Part shown: piece by piece, positions 1-6,558 of the stretch
Layout of the letters: the number at the start of each line of letters is the position of its first letter
Numbering within the stretch: the stretch's first letter is position 1
Source: Acidobacteriaceae bacterium
Lineage (GTDB): Bacteria > Acidobacteriota > Terriglobia > Terriglobales > Acidobacteriaceae
NCBI GenBank assembly: GCA_003140785.1
Contig: PLKY01000007.1
Coordinates: 16,351-25,097 of the forward strand
DNA length: 8,747 bases
Reading direction: 5' to 3'
Translations under genes and position numbers: made by a program
Notes under the pieces: model-generated
What the model was told of the DNA's origin: nothing
Database searches by the model: none
Seen by the model: the letters and a program-made list of their open reading frames with translations, nothing else

Positions 1-13
1 TTCGCCAACCTCT

Positions 14-40
14 TGGGACCTGCCTTGTTGTCAGGTCCCA
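14..40. terminator. Strong hairpin upstream of the trifunctional gene, possible terminator
   Basis: TGGGACCTG (14-22) and CAGGTCCCA (32-40) are perfect 9-base inverted repeats around a 9-base loop. They would fold into a stable GC-rich stem in RNA from either strand. No T-run follows on either side, so it is not a textbook intrinsic terminator. It could end a gene lying upstream of the window, or sit in the leader of the gene starting at 128. The hairpin is seen in the sequence; its role is inference. I find no convincing promoter between it and the start codon. Confidence 0.4.
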
Positions 41-127
41 TCCTCGCGCACACCAGGGCAGAGGCATTTATGAGACCGGTTGTAGACTGTTTCTCCGAGT
101 GCCGCGAAAGTAGAAACGAAAAGTACC

Positions 128-3100
128 ATGCCCGATAAGCAGATTTTCTTCGATCCCCAGCGAAAACGTTGGAAACGGCTGCGGCGCATCATTGATGCGA
201 CGGCCGTGTTGAGCACGCTGGTGCTTGCGGGCTTCATCTTCAATGTGCTGCGCAGCCAGCCATTGCCGGAGTTGCTGCTGCCGGCGTTCCGGCACAATTA
301 CAAGGCGCTGTCCGACCGCCCAGCGGCGCCGCGTGGCGCAAAGGCCATAAAGCCAGCGCGCCGCAAGACGACGCGTTTGCCTTCTGAGATTCCCTTCAAT
401 ACGGGCGAAGGATTGCGCGCCGCCTACTATGTGCCGTACGACGAGGCCAGCTATTCCTCGTTCAAGCAGCACGTGCACCAGATCGATATGTTGTTTCCCG
501 AGTGGCTGCACGTTGACTCATCCAAGCCGGCCCTGCTGGCTATCGACAACGAAAGCCATCGCGCATATCCGGTTTTGGATGGCATTACTGTTCATGATCC
601 CGACGATTTGGGCCGGATCAAGCGAACGATTCAGCTGGCTCGGGAAGACACGGAGATTTTCCCCCACGTTAATAACTACAACTCGAACACCCAGGACTGG
701 GACGCCAAAGTGGGCGATCTTTTGAAGGATGCGGGGAACCGGGTAGCACTGCGCCAGCAAATCCTGCGCTTTCTCGCGGCCTTTCCAGCTTATCGCGGTC
801 TCTCGGTCGACTTTGAAAGCCTGCCGGATGACGCCGTGCCGGCGTATATGCAATTTATCCAGGAGTTGTATGCGGAGATGCACCCGCGCAATCTGCGGCT
901 CTACGTGACGACGGCTGCGGGCACCGACAGTAAGCTTCTCAAGGTCATCGCGGCCAATTCCGATGGCGTAGTGCTGATGAACTACGACCAGCACGAGGCG
1001 ACGAGCGATCCGGGGCCTATTGCGAGCCAGGGCTGGTTCGTTGCCAATCTGACCCGCGTGCTCAGTTCGGTCCCGAAAGAAAAGCTGATATGCGCCATGG
1101 GAAACTACGGCTACGATTGGACGCTGTCGATTCCGCCTCCGGCAAAGCGCGGCCACAAGCGGCCAAAGCCGGAAGTGCTCAATACCGAAGATCTGCCCGT
1201 TTCGGACGCGTGGCAGCGTGCGTCGGATGCGGATGCCGATCTGAATCTGGACTACGATTCGCTCAATCCGCACTTCGACTACATCGACGAGGATAATAAT
1301 CAGCGCCACGTAGTTTGGTTCCTTGACGCTGTGACACTTCTGAACGAAATGCGAGCGGCGCGGCAACTTGGGCTGCAGACATTTGCCTTGTGGCGTCTTG
1401 GGTCGGAAGACAGCTCGCTGTGGAATGTGTGGGACAAGCCCAGCAACCAAAACTCGCTGGAGGCGCTTTCTCCTGTTGAACCCGGGCATAGCGTGGACAC
1501 CGAGGGTGAAGGCGACATCATGCGGGTCACAGGCTTGCCGCAGTCGGGCGCACGCACGGTGCAGATCGACACGGACGAGCCTGATCCACGCAAGAAGCTC
1601 ATCATCGACGAGCATATGGATGCATATCCGCAGACGTACACCATTTCGTACTACGGCTACCATCCCAACCAGGTCGCGCTTTCCTTCGACGATGGGCCCG
1701 ATCCGAAGTGGACGCCACGCATTCTCGACATTCTGAAGAAAGAGAATGTGAAGGGCACGTTTCTAATCATCGGCGAAGAGGCTCTCGAGAATATTGGTTT
1801 GTTGAAGCGTGAGTTACGCGAAGGTCACGAGATCGGCAACCACACCTATACGCATCCCGACATTAGTGAAGTCTCGTTGAATCGTCTTGAGTTTGAAGTG
1901 AAGCTGACGGAGCGGCTCTTCGAAAGCAAATTGGGCGTGCAGCCCCACTATTTCCGGCCGCCATACGACGTCGACGAGGAGCCGGATACCGATGATCAGG
2001 CGAAGCCGATTGTGCGCATTCAGCAGGATGGTTATATCGTCATCGGCAACAAAATCGATACCAACGACTGGGATGAACGCGTCAAGAAGACGCCGGCGGA
2101 AATTGCACAGTCGGTGCTCGAGCAGCTGGATCGAATGAAGACGAAGCCCCAATTCCGGGGTTCAGTCATCCTTATGCACGACGGCGGAGGCGATCGCTCG
2201 GTCACGGCAACAGCGCTGCCGGTGCTGATCGATACGCTGCGCGCTAACGGCTACACGTTCGTTTCCGTTTCATCGCTGATGGGCAAAACGCCGGCGGAGG
2301 TCATGCCGCGGCTCACCTTTTGGCAATATATGCGTGCGATTCCGGACTCAATCGCTTTTTCTACGCTCGCCGTCATTGGTAACTTTATCGTGTTTGTCTT
2401 TTTTCTCGGCGATATCCTGATGAGCGCACGACTCATCCTGGTCGGTGTGTTCGCAATCATCGATCGCATGCGCCGCCCGCACCGCGAAGCCTCGCCGGGA
2501 TTCAATCCGCGCATCGCTGTGCTGATTCCGGCATACAACGAGGAAAAGGTTATCGTTCGCACCATTCGTTCGGTGTTGCATTCCGATTACGAAAACCTGC
2601 ACGTCATCGTGATCGACGATGGTTCCACAGACAACACGTTTGAAGTGGCTCGCACGGCCTATGCGCGTGAGATCGCCGCAGGCCGCGTGCAGGTGCTGAC
2701 CAAGGCCAACGGAGGCAAGGCTGCCGCGCTCAATTATGCGCTCGACGGTCTCGACGAGGAGTTTTACGTCGGCATCGATGCCGATACGGTGATTGCCGCC
2801 GATGCTATTACCAAGCTCATCCCTCATTTCGAGGATCCCCTGGTGGGCGCCGTTGCCGGAAATGCGAAGGTTGGCAACCGGGTAAACCTTTGGACGCGCT
2901 GGCAGGCCCTCGAATACATCACGAGCCAGAACTTCGAGCGGCGAGCGCTGGACCTTTTCAACGTTGTCACCGTTGTGCCCGGCGCAATTGGCGCGTGGCG
3001 GACGGAGCCGGTGAAAAAGGCTGGCTGCTATCCGCTGAATACCGTGGCCGAAGATGCCGACCTCACCATGAATCTCCTCGAACAGAAATTCAAAGTGGTG

Positions 3101-3661
3101 TACGAGGACCGCGCTCTTGCGTTCACGGAAGCGCCCATCAATGCGAGCGGGCTCATGCGCCAGCGGTTCCGGTGGTCGTTCGGCATTTTGCAATCGGTGT
3201 GGAAGCATCGCCTTGCATTCGTGCGCAACAAGGCGATGGGGCTCTTTGCGCTGCCGAATATTCTCATCTTCCAGATGTTTCTGCCGCTGGTCTCGCCGTT
3301 CATCGACCTGATGTTTCTAGCCGGCATCGTTCACTACCTCATCGATCGGCACTATCATCCGGAGGCAGCTTCCGCGGCGAGTTTCATGAAGCTGCTGGCG
3401 TACTTTCTGACGTTTTTGCTTATCGACTTCGTCACCTCGACAGTGGCGTTCAGCCTGGAGCGCCGCCATCCCGCCAACAAGGGCGATGGCTGGCTGCTGT
3501 TCCACATCTGGCTGCAGCGTTTTGCGTATCGGCAGGTGTTTTCGATCGTGCTGTTCAAGACGTTGATGCGCGCCATCGATGGCAAGCCATTTAATTGGGA
3601 CAAGCTGGAACGCACCGCGCTGATGAGTAAGCACACCGAAGCGCTGACGGAAACGCGGTAA
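128..3661 (+). CDS. Trifunctional membrane protein: GH18 domain, polysaccharide deacetylase, family-2 glycosyltransferase
   Basis: Likely polymerises and edits an extracellular N-acetylhexosamine polymer (chitin- or PNAG-like). The first ~22 residues are strongly basic, and a membrane helix follows at about 23-41. GH18-type domain: about 95-435, with VDFE (acid Glu230, Asp228) and MNYDQHE with PGPIAS (284-300). NodB-type deacetylase: about 512-715, with all five motifs: SFDDGPD (519-525), HTYTH (572-576), FRPPY (609-613), DTNDW (644-648) and LMHD (682-685). A hydrophobic stretch spans about 741-778. GT2 domain: about 795-1030, with VIDDGS (828-833), DAD (884-886), EDAD (975-978) and QRFRW (1012-1016), the pattern of processive synthases such as PgaC, NodC and hyaluronan synthase. 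More membrane helices lie at about 1037-1070 and 1085-1110. The deacetylase plus GT2 combination recalls PgaB and PgaC fused in one chain. This three-domain architecture is, to my knowledge, described but not biochemically characterised. The ATG at 128 has only a weak purine-rich site upstream, but the basic N-terminus and membrane helix support it. Substrate is inferred. Confidence 0.93.
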   Translation: MPDKQIFFDPQRKRWKRLRRIIDATAVLSTLVLAGFIFNVLRSQPLPELLLPAFRHNYKALSDRPAAPRGAKAIKPARRKTTRLPSEIPFNTGEGLRAAYYVPYDEASYSSFKQHVHQIDMLFPEWLHVDSSKPALLAIDNESHRAYPVLDGITVHDPDDLGRIKRTIQLAREDTEIFPHVNNYNSNTQDWDAKVGDLLKDAGNRVALRQQILRFLAAFPAYRGLSVDFESLPDDAVPAYMQFIQELYAEMHPRNLRLYVTTAAGTDSKLLKVIAANSDGVVLMNYDQHEATSDPGPIASQGWFVANLTRVLSSVPKEKLICAMGNYGYDWTLSIPPPAKRGHKRPKPEVLNTEDLPVSDAWQRASDADADLNLDYDSLNPHFDYIDEDNNQRHVVWFLDAVTLLNEMRAARQLGLQTFALWRLGSEDSSLWNVWDKPSNQNSLEALSPVEPGHSVDTEGEGDIMRVTGLPQSGARTVQIDTDEPDPRKKLIIDEHMDAYPQTYTISYYGYHPNQVALSFDDGPDPKWTPRILDILKKENVKGTFLIIGEEALENIGLLKRELREGHEIGNHTYTHPDISEVSLNRLEFEVKLTERLFESKLGVQPHYFRPPYDVDEEPDTDDQAKPIVRIQQDGYIVIGNKIDTNDWDERVKKTPAEIAQSVLEQLDRMKTKPQFRGSVILMHDGGGDRSVTATALPVLIDTLRANGYTFVSVSSLMGKTPAEVMPRLTFWQYMRAIPDSIAFSTLAVIGNFIVFVFFLGDILMSARLILVGVFAIIDRMRRPHREASPGFNPRIAVLIPAYNEEKVIVRTIRSVLHSDYENLHVIVIDDGSTDNTFEVARTAYAREIAAGRVQVLTKANGGKAAALNYALDGLDEEFYVGIDADTVIAADAITKLIPHFEDPLVGAVAGNAKVGNRVNLWTRWQALEYITSQNFERRALDLFNVVTVVPGAIGAWRTEPVKKAGCYPLNTVAEDADLTMNLLEQKFKVVYEDRALAFTEAPINASGLMRQRFRWSFGILQSVWKHRLAFVRNKAMGLFALPNILIFQMFLPLVSPFIDLMFLAGIVHYLIDRHYHPEAASAASFMKLLAYFLTFLLIDFVTSTVAFSLERRHPANKGDGWLLFHIWLQRFAYRQVFSIVLFKTLMRAIDGKPFNWDKLERTALMSKHTEALTETR

Positions 3662-3678
3662 ATATTCTCCAAACCCGG

Positions 3679-3707
3679 TTGCCTTGCGGTAACTCATGCG
3701 TTACCAT
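3679..3707 (+). promoter_or_regulatory. Candidate sigma70-type promoter of the toxin-antitoxin remnant
   Basis: TTGCCT (3679-3684) and TACCAT (3702-3707) are separated by 17 bases, each matching four of six positions of the TTGACA and TATAAT consensus boxes. Initiation about 6-7 bases past the -10 box would fall at or near the GTG at 3713, implying a leaderless or nearly leaderless toxin message. The match is modest and was found by eye. Its position between the end of the synthase gene and the toxin remnant, and the palindrome inside it, raise the likelihood. Confidence 0.35.
3688..3705. promoter_or_regulatory. Palindrome GGTAAC-N6-GTTACC, candidate antitoxin operator
   Basis: GGTAAC (3688-3693) and GTTACC (3700-3705) form a perfect 6+6 inverted repeat with a 6-base spacer. 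It overlaps the spacer and -10 box of the candidate promoter and lies 8 bases before the toxin's probable GTG. HigA-type antitoxins are helix-turn-helix repressors that bind palindromes in this position, so autoregulation by the intact antitoxin at 4039 is a natural reading. It could instead be a weak hairpin ending the upstream synthase transcript, but no T-run follows. Confidence 0.45.
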
Positions 3708-3712
3708 GATTC

Positions 3713-4038
3713 GTGACCGAAGTCCTAGAATATCTCGATTGAAAAGGACGGAGTCCGTAACGCGATTGGCTGACCAGGCAGGACGCTACAGCGAGAGCCC
3801 GGATTATTGCATCTGTACTTCGAATGGAAGGCAGCAACTTCTCCGCGACGAAGAGTGTGGGAGTCGGCGTTTCGGAGTTGCGGATGGATTTCGGACCGGG
3901 CTATCGAGTTTACTTCGGAAGGGCCGGAGAGCAGCTGGTGATCCTACTGGGCGGCGGGACGAAGAAGCGACAGCAGATGGCATCGAGACAGCGCGGCTGC
4001 TTTGGGCCGAGTACAAAAGCCGTAAACAGGAGAAGTAA
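3713..4038 (+). pseudogene. Broken RelE/HigB-like addiction-module toxin
   Basis: Reading from the GTG at 3713 gives VTEVLEYLD, then a TGA (3740-3742), then KGRSP, then a TAA (3758-3760), then RDWLTRQDATARARI and onward through VGVSELRMDFGPGYRVYF and LVILLGGGTKKRQQ. This is the signature of the phage-derived Gp49/HigB-like toxins of the RelE superfamily, normally about 100 residues and acting as ribosome-dependent mRNA endonucleases. Family members have a sense residue (commonly Arg) at the TGA site and an aromatic residue at the TAA site, so each stop is explained by one substitution. After KKRQQ (about 3971-3982) the frame moves by one lost base. The proper C-terminus IETARLLWAEYKSRKQEK continues in the other frame to the TAA at 4036-4038, which abuts the antitoxin ATG. 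Three lesions make a working toxin very unlikely. The exact original start is uncertain; an ATG at 3706 is out of frame with the toxin. Confidence 0.85.
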
Positions 4039-4365
4039 ATGGCACTCACGCGCAGCGTTAGAGAAACAATTCGGGAGCAGCTCGGAGACCGGAAATTTCG
4101 CCGCGAATTCCTGCGTGAAGCAGTTGCGAACATGGTCGCCGGGGATCTCGACACGGCCAAGGCTGTACTCCGCGAGTACATCAACGGGACGGTCGGTTTT
4201 GTGGCGCTGGGCGCTGCGCTTTCGAAGTCGCCGAAAAGCTTGATGCGCATGCTCAGCCGGGATGGAAACCCTCAAGCGCGGAATTTGTTTGAAGTGATCG
4301 CCTACCTGCAGAAGGCTGATGGAACGGTTCTCACCGTGCGTGCCAGTACTTCGGCTGCTGCCTAA
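4039..4365 (+). CDS. HigA-like addiction-module antitoxin / transcriptional regulator (orphaned)
   Basis: This 108-residue protein resembles the putative addiction-module antidote family that pairs with Gp49/HigB-like toxins. The typical N-terminal half (MALTRSVRET, then REFLREAVANMVAGDLDTAK) is followed by a helix-turn-helix region at about 51-92. That region contains GFVALGAAL, KSPKSLMRML (63-72) and GNPQARNLFEVIAYLQ (76-91), which are the most conserved stretches of the family. Such antitoxins neutralise the toxin by direct binding and repress their own operon. The ATG follows the toxin's stop codon with no gap, and AGGAG (4028-4032) lies six bases upstream, so translation does not depend on reading the toxin. 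All conserved blocks look intact although the toxin is dead, which hints at a retained regulatory or anti-addiction role. The last ~15 residues (VLTVRASTSAAA and nearby) are less conserved. Confidence 0.88.
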   Translation: MALTRSVRETIREQLGDRKFRREFLREAVANMVAGDLDTAKAVLREYINGTVGFVALGAALSKSPKSLMRMLSRDGNPQARNLFEVIAYLQKADGTVLTVRASTSAAA

Positions 4366-4370
4366 CGACC

Positions 4371-4392
4371 GCCAAGTATTTATTCGCTTGGC
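4371..4392. terminator. Small hairpin between convergent genes, possible bidirectional terminator
   Basis: GCCAAG (4371-4376) and CTTGGC (4387-4392) are a perfect 6-base inverted repeat around an AT-rich 10-base loop. It begins five bases after the antitoxin stop and lies about 36 bases beyond the stop of the minus-strand DUF3300 gene. The position between two convergent genes suits transcription termination in both directions. The stem is short and there is no T-run, so it is at best a weak or factor-assisted terminator. Confidence 0.4.
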
Positions 4393-4428
4393 TCAGGACG
4401 AGGCAAATTGAGACCGATTCGGCAGGTT

Positions 4429-6279
4429 TCACCGACGATGGCTTGAGTGTTCGTGGCTGCCGCCGGAATGGCCCCCGCTAAAATGGCTTTCTTTAGGAGC
4501 CTTGGGTGCCTTCCAACCGCCTGAGCCGCCCCAACCGGAGTGGCCGCCGCCGTAGCTGTAAGCCTTCGGCGCCTTGCCTCCATACTCGCCTGAGTTGTGG
4601 TTGCCGAAGAAGTGCGATCTCCCGGATTGCGACCTGGCGATTTCACCGCCGCGGAATGAGTCATGGGCTCGCCCGCTGCTACTGCCCCGGTAGCTGTTTT
4701 GATAACTGTTCTGGGGCGCGCGATACGCGGGTGTTGGGCTGGCGTATCCGAGACCCTGGCGTCGTGCGTAGCCGTCCCGCGCTGAATTCGAGAACCCAGA
4801 GCCATAATTTTGCCGGCCCAATTGTTCTGTGCGACCGGAATATGCCGGCTGCCTGAATTCATTGCCAGGCTGACGGTTTTCAAACTGCTGGTTCCCTATG
4901 GCCTGCGGATAGCGGTTGTATGCCTCTTGTGTGGGGAGCGCGGGCCGAGCCTGCATCTCGTTGCGCGAGGGGAATCCGTGATTGAAGCCTTCCGCTGTGC
5001 GCGCATCGCCGTAGGGTTGTGGCCGGCCAAATCCCTGCTGGCCATAGCCGCGATTGAACTGTTCAGTTGGACGCCCATAGGTGGGAGCGTAGCCGTTGCG
5101 TGCCGAGCCGTAGCCTTTTGGAGCGCGATTAAAACCGTAGCCGCCTCGAGCAATTTGCGGCACGCCGGGATAGTTGCGTGGCCCGCCGTGCGGAAAGCCC
5201 CAATCAGCGACAGAATTGCTGTGCGTGAAATAGCTGTCGTGGTTAAAGAGAACCGAGTGAGTCAGCCAATCTAGACCCCAACCCAGAAAACCCCATGGCG
5301 TATGCATGAACGCGTTCATCGCGAAACTCAGCCCGAACTGAACCGGCGATGAACCAAAGAACGATCCCAACGCGCCGATGAGAGAAAAACCGGGGTAAGG
5401 CGAAACCGGCTGCCCATAAACATCCCATGGGTTATAGGTGGGCACACAGACCACCTGAGGATTCGTTGGAGCAATATCGATGACGCCCTGGTTGTCGCTC
5501 ACTTCCTCCTGCGGTGTGCTTCGGAGATTGCCGGCCTCTTCAGCACGCTCGCGCATAACCTGAATCGTCTGCAACACGTCCTGTGGCTGGTTGTAATAAG
5601 CGTTGCCGAGGCTCGTAGTCCATTGCAGATTTCCGTCAAGCATGGCCAGGACCTGCGGAAACGCGGTGAGCGCTTTCACGCTCGGATCCCAATTTGCCTG
5701 CGCGTCAGCTCCGCCGGCAATCTCCTCCGGCGCTGCATTACCCATGGATCGCAACCACTGATCGGCCGCGGAAACCTGCGCTGGATAAGTCGAAGCGGCA
5801 AGAATCTGCGCGACAAGGCCATCGGGATAGAGAGCGATGGGAGCAACCAATTGTGTCAGCTCGTCGGGGTTGAGCGGTTGCATCTGGCTCAACTGCTGCC
5901 CGTAGCCTTGCTGTGGGTATTGCTGCGTGGGTCCTTGATACGGCGGTTGTGGATAAGCCGGCCGCGCGTATTGTGGCTGCGGATATTGCTGGTAGGCCGG
6001 CTGCGGGGGCTGGGGATATGCATACTGCTGCGCTGGCTGATACTGCTGCGGAGTGCCGTTGGGGTAGGGATCGTCCGGAGGCCAATCCTGCTGGGCTAAC
6101 AGCGGCGCTGCCGCGAGCGAAAGTCCGAGGAAGGTCGCTGCTATCGCAAACCTTGGGTACAGATTCCTTGACGCGGCTTTGGAGGACCTGGAAACCGCAG
6201 TCGCACCTTGTTGGAGCGGAATTGCGGTACAAAAGAGCTGTGCAGAGCAAAGGTCGCGCAAAATGATACGGGGTTCCAT
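4429..6279 (-). CDS. Secreted DUF3300-domain protein with low-complexity flanks
   Basis: A 616-residue protein of unknown function. A hydrophobic stretch at about 44-62 (FAIAATFLGLSLAAAPLLA) ending before QQDW looks like a signal peptide with a cleavable AxA-like end (LLA), preceded by an unusually long 43-residue N-region. Residues 63-130 are a Pro/Gln/Tyr-rich spacer. The DUF3300 domain covers about 138-290: LTQLVAPIALYPDGLVAQIL (141-160), STYPAQVSAADQWL, WDPSVKALTAFP (197-208) and the closing VCVPTYNPWDVYG (277-289). A Trp/Phe/Gly segment follows (about 297-345). From about 365 to the end the tail is rich in Gly, Tyr, Asn, Gln, Arg and Ser, with two KAPK blocks (569-572 and 590-596) and a His/Ser/Gly-rich end. 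The ATG at 6279 is chosen because GAGAGGG (6283-6289) sits just upstream. The frame stays open to an ATG at 6432, which lacks a ribosome binding site. The protein is probably periplasmic or surface-associated. The gene is convergent with the antitoxin and divergent from the dehydrogenase. Confidence 0.85.
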   Translation of the reverse strand: MEPRIILRDLCSAQLFCTAIPLQQGATAVSRSSKAASRNLYPRFAIAATFLGLSLAAAPLLAQQDWPPDDPYPNGTPQQYQPAQQYAYPQPPQPAYQQYPQPQYARPAYPQPPYQGPTQQYPQQGYGQQLSQMQPLNPDELTQLVAPIALYPDGLVAQILAASTYPAQVSAADQWLRSMGNAAPEEIAGGADAQANWDPSVKALTAFPQVLAMLDGNLQWTTSLGNAYYNQPQDVLQTIQVMRERAEEAGNLRSTPQEEVSDNQGVIDIAPTNPQVVCVPTYNPWDVYGQPVSPYPGFSLIGALGSFFGSSPVQFGLSFAMNAFMHTPWGFLGWGLDWLTHSVLFNHDSYFTHSNSVADWGFPHGGPRNYPGVPQIARGGYGFNRAPKGYGSARNGYAPTYGRPTEQFNRGYGQQGFGRPQPYGDARTAEGFNHGFPSRNEMQARPALPTQEAYNRYPQAIGNQQFENRQPGNEFRQPAYSGRTEQLGRQNYGSGFSNSARDGYARRQGLGYASPTPAYRAPQNSYQNSYRGSSSGRAHDSFRGGEIARSQSGRSHFFGNHNSGEYGGKAPKAYSYGGGHSGWGGSGGWKAPKAPKESHFSGGHSGGSHEHSSHRR

Positions 6280-6302
6280 TTTCCCTCTCGTGGCCCACTT
6301 TC

Positions 6303-6318
6303 GCCCGCAACCGCGGGC
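6303..6318 (-). promoter_or_regulatory. Hairpin in the probable leader of the DUF3300 gene
   Basis: GCCCGC (6303-6308) and GCGGGC (6313-6318) form a perfect all-GC 6-base stem with a 4-base loop. It lies 24 bases upstream of the DUF3300 start codon on the transcribed strand and just ahead of its ribosome binding site. It may affect translation or mRNA stability. The stem is seen directly; the function is inferred. Confidence 0.35.
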
Positions 6319-6384
6319 TGTGTTTGGCCTCCGCGCGCTCGATGAACGCTCGGGATCTAACCGCGTGTGACCGCTCATCTCCCT

Positions 6385-6425
6385 GGGACCCCCAAAATAC
6401 GGGGGCGCCTCCTCGGGAAGGTCCC
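6385..6425. repeat. Nested and overlapping inverted repeats GGGACC/GGTCCC and CCCCC/GGGGG
   Basis: GGGACC (6385-6390) pairs with GGTCCC (6420-6425). Inside it CCCCC (6389-6393) pairs with GGGGG (6401-6405) across an AT-rich 7-base loop. The two stems share bases 6389-6390, so they partly compete. The location upstream of the DUF3300 gene would allow an operator or leader structure. GC-rich DNA yields such repeats by chance fairly often. Confidence 0.3.
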
Positions 6426-6549
6426 TATACATTTGGACCCAGTTTCAAGGGGTTAGTTTCGCGGATTGAATGGATACTTTGCGCGGACTTGCCAGCGCAG
6501 AAATCGTTCGACCACGCGCATGGCAGCGCAGGAGCAAAGCAGCTAAACT

Positions 6550-6553
6550 GGAG
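6550..6553 (+). promoter_or_regulatory. GGAG ribosome binding site that decides the dehydrogenase start
   Basis: GGAG at 6550-6553 lies five bases before the ATG at 6559. The alternative GTG at 6553 overlaps this GGAG, and its nearest upstream GGAG (6531-6534) is 18 bases away. The ATG is therefore the better start. Confidence 0.6.
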
Positions 6554-6558
6554 TGGCT

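Larger units (their letters stand above)
6280..6558. promoter_or_regulatory. Divergent intergenic region between the DUF3300 and dehydrogenase genes
   Basis: These 279 bases separate two divergently transcribed genes and must hold both promoters. I could not assign either promoter with confidence. On the minus strand TTGAAA is followed by TATAGG near 6425-6447, but the spacing is about 13 bases, too short for a normal sigma70 promoter. The region contains three GC-rich inverted repeats, listed separately, all on the DUF3300 side. The stretch 6440-6540 shows no clear structure. No additional gene is supported. Confidence 0.5.

Noticed and set aside
518..1663. Long minus-strand open frame of 381 codons inside the trifunctional gene
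   Set aside because: It lies opposite clear GH18 coding sequence, has no recognisable domain and is a by-product of GC-rich codon use.
2348..3208. Minus-strand open frame of 286 codons opposite the GT2 domain
   Set aside because: The plus strand encodes all GT2 motifs here; the minus frame has Arg/His-rich random composition.
3740..3760. Programmed readthrough or recoding of the toxin stops
   Set aside because: Two different stops plus a downstream frameshift, with no recoding element visible, are better explained by decay.
3679..4038. Open frame of 119 codons as an intact small gene in place of the toxin
   Set aside because: Only its last ~20 codons match the toxin family; the conserved core lies in the other frame, so this frame is a product of the frameshift.
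5738..6310. Second minus-strand open frame of 190 codons overlapping the DUF3300 N-terminus
   Set aside because: It is an out-of-frame Ala/Arg/Ser-rich reading of the Pro/Gln/Tyr spacer, while the DUF3300 frame carries the signal peptide and domain.
6280..6432. Upstream extension of the DUF3300 gene to the ATG at 6432
   Set aside because: No ribosome binding site precedes it, the extra 51 residues are Arg/Pro-rich, and it would run through the intergenic hairpins and put the signal peptide about 95 residues in.
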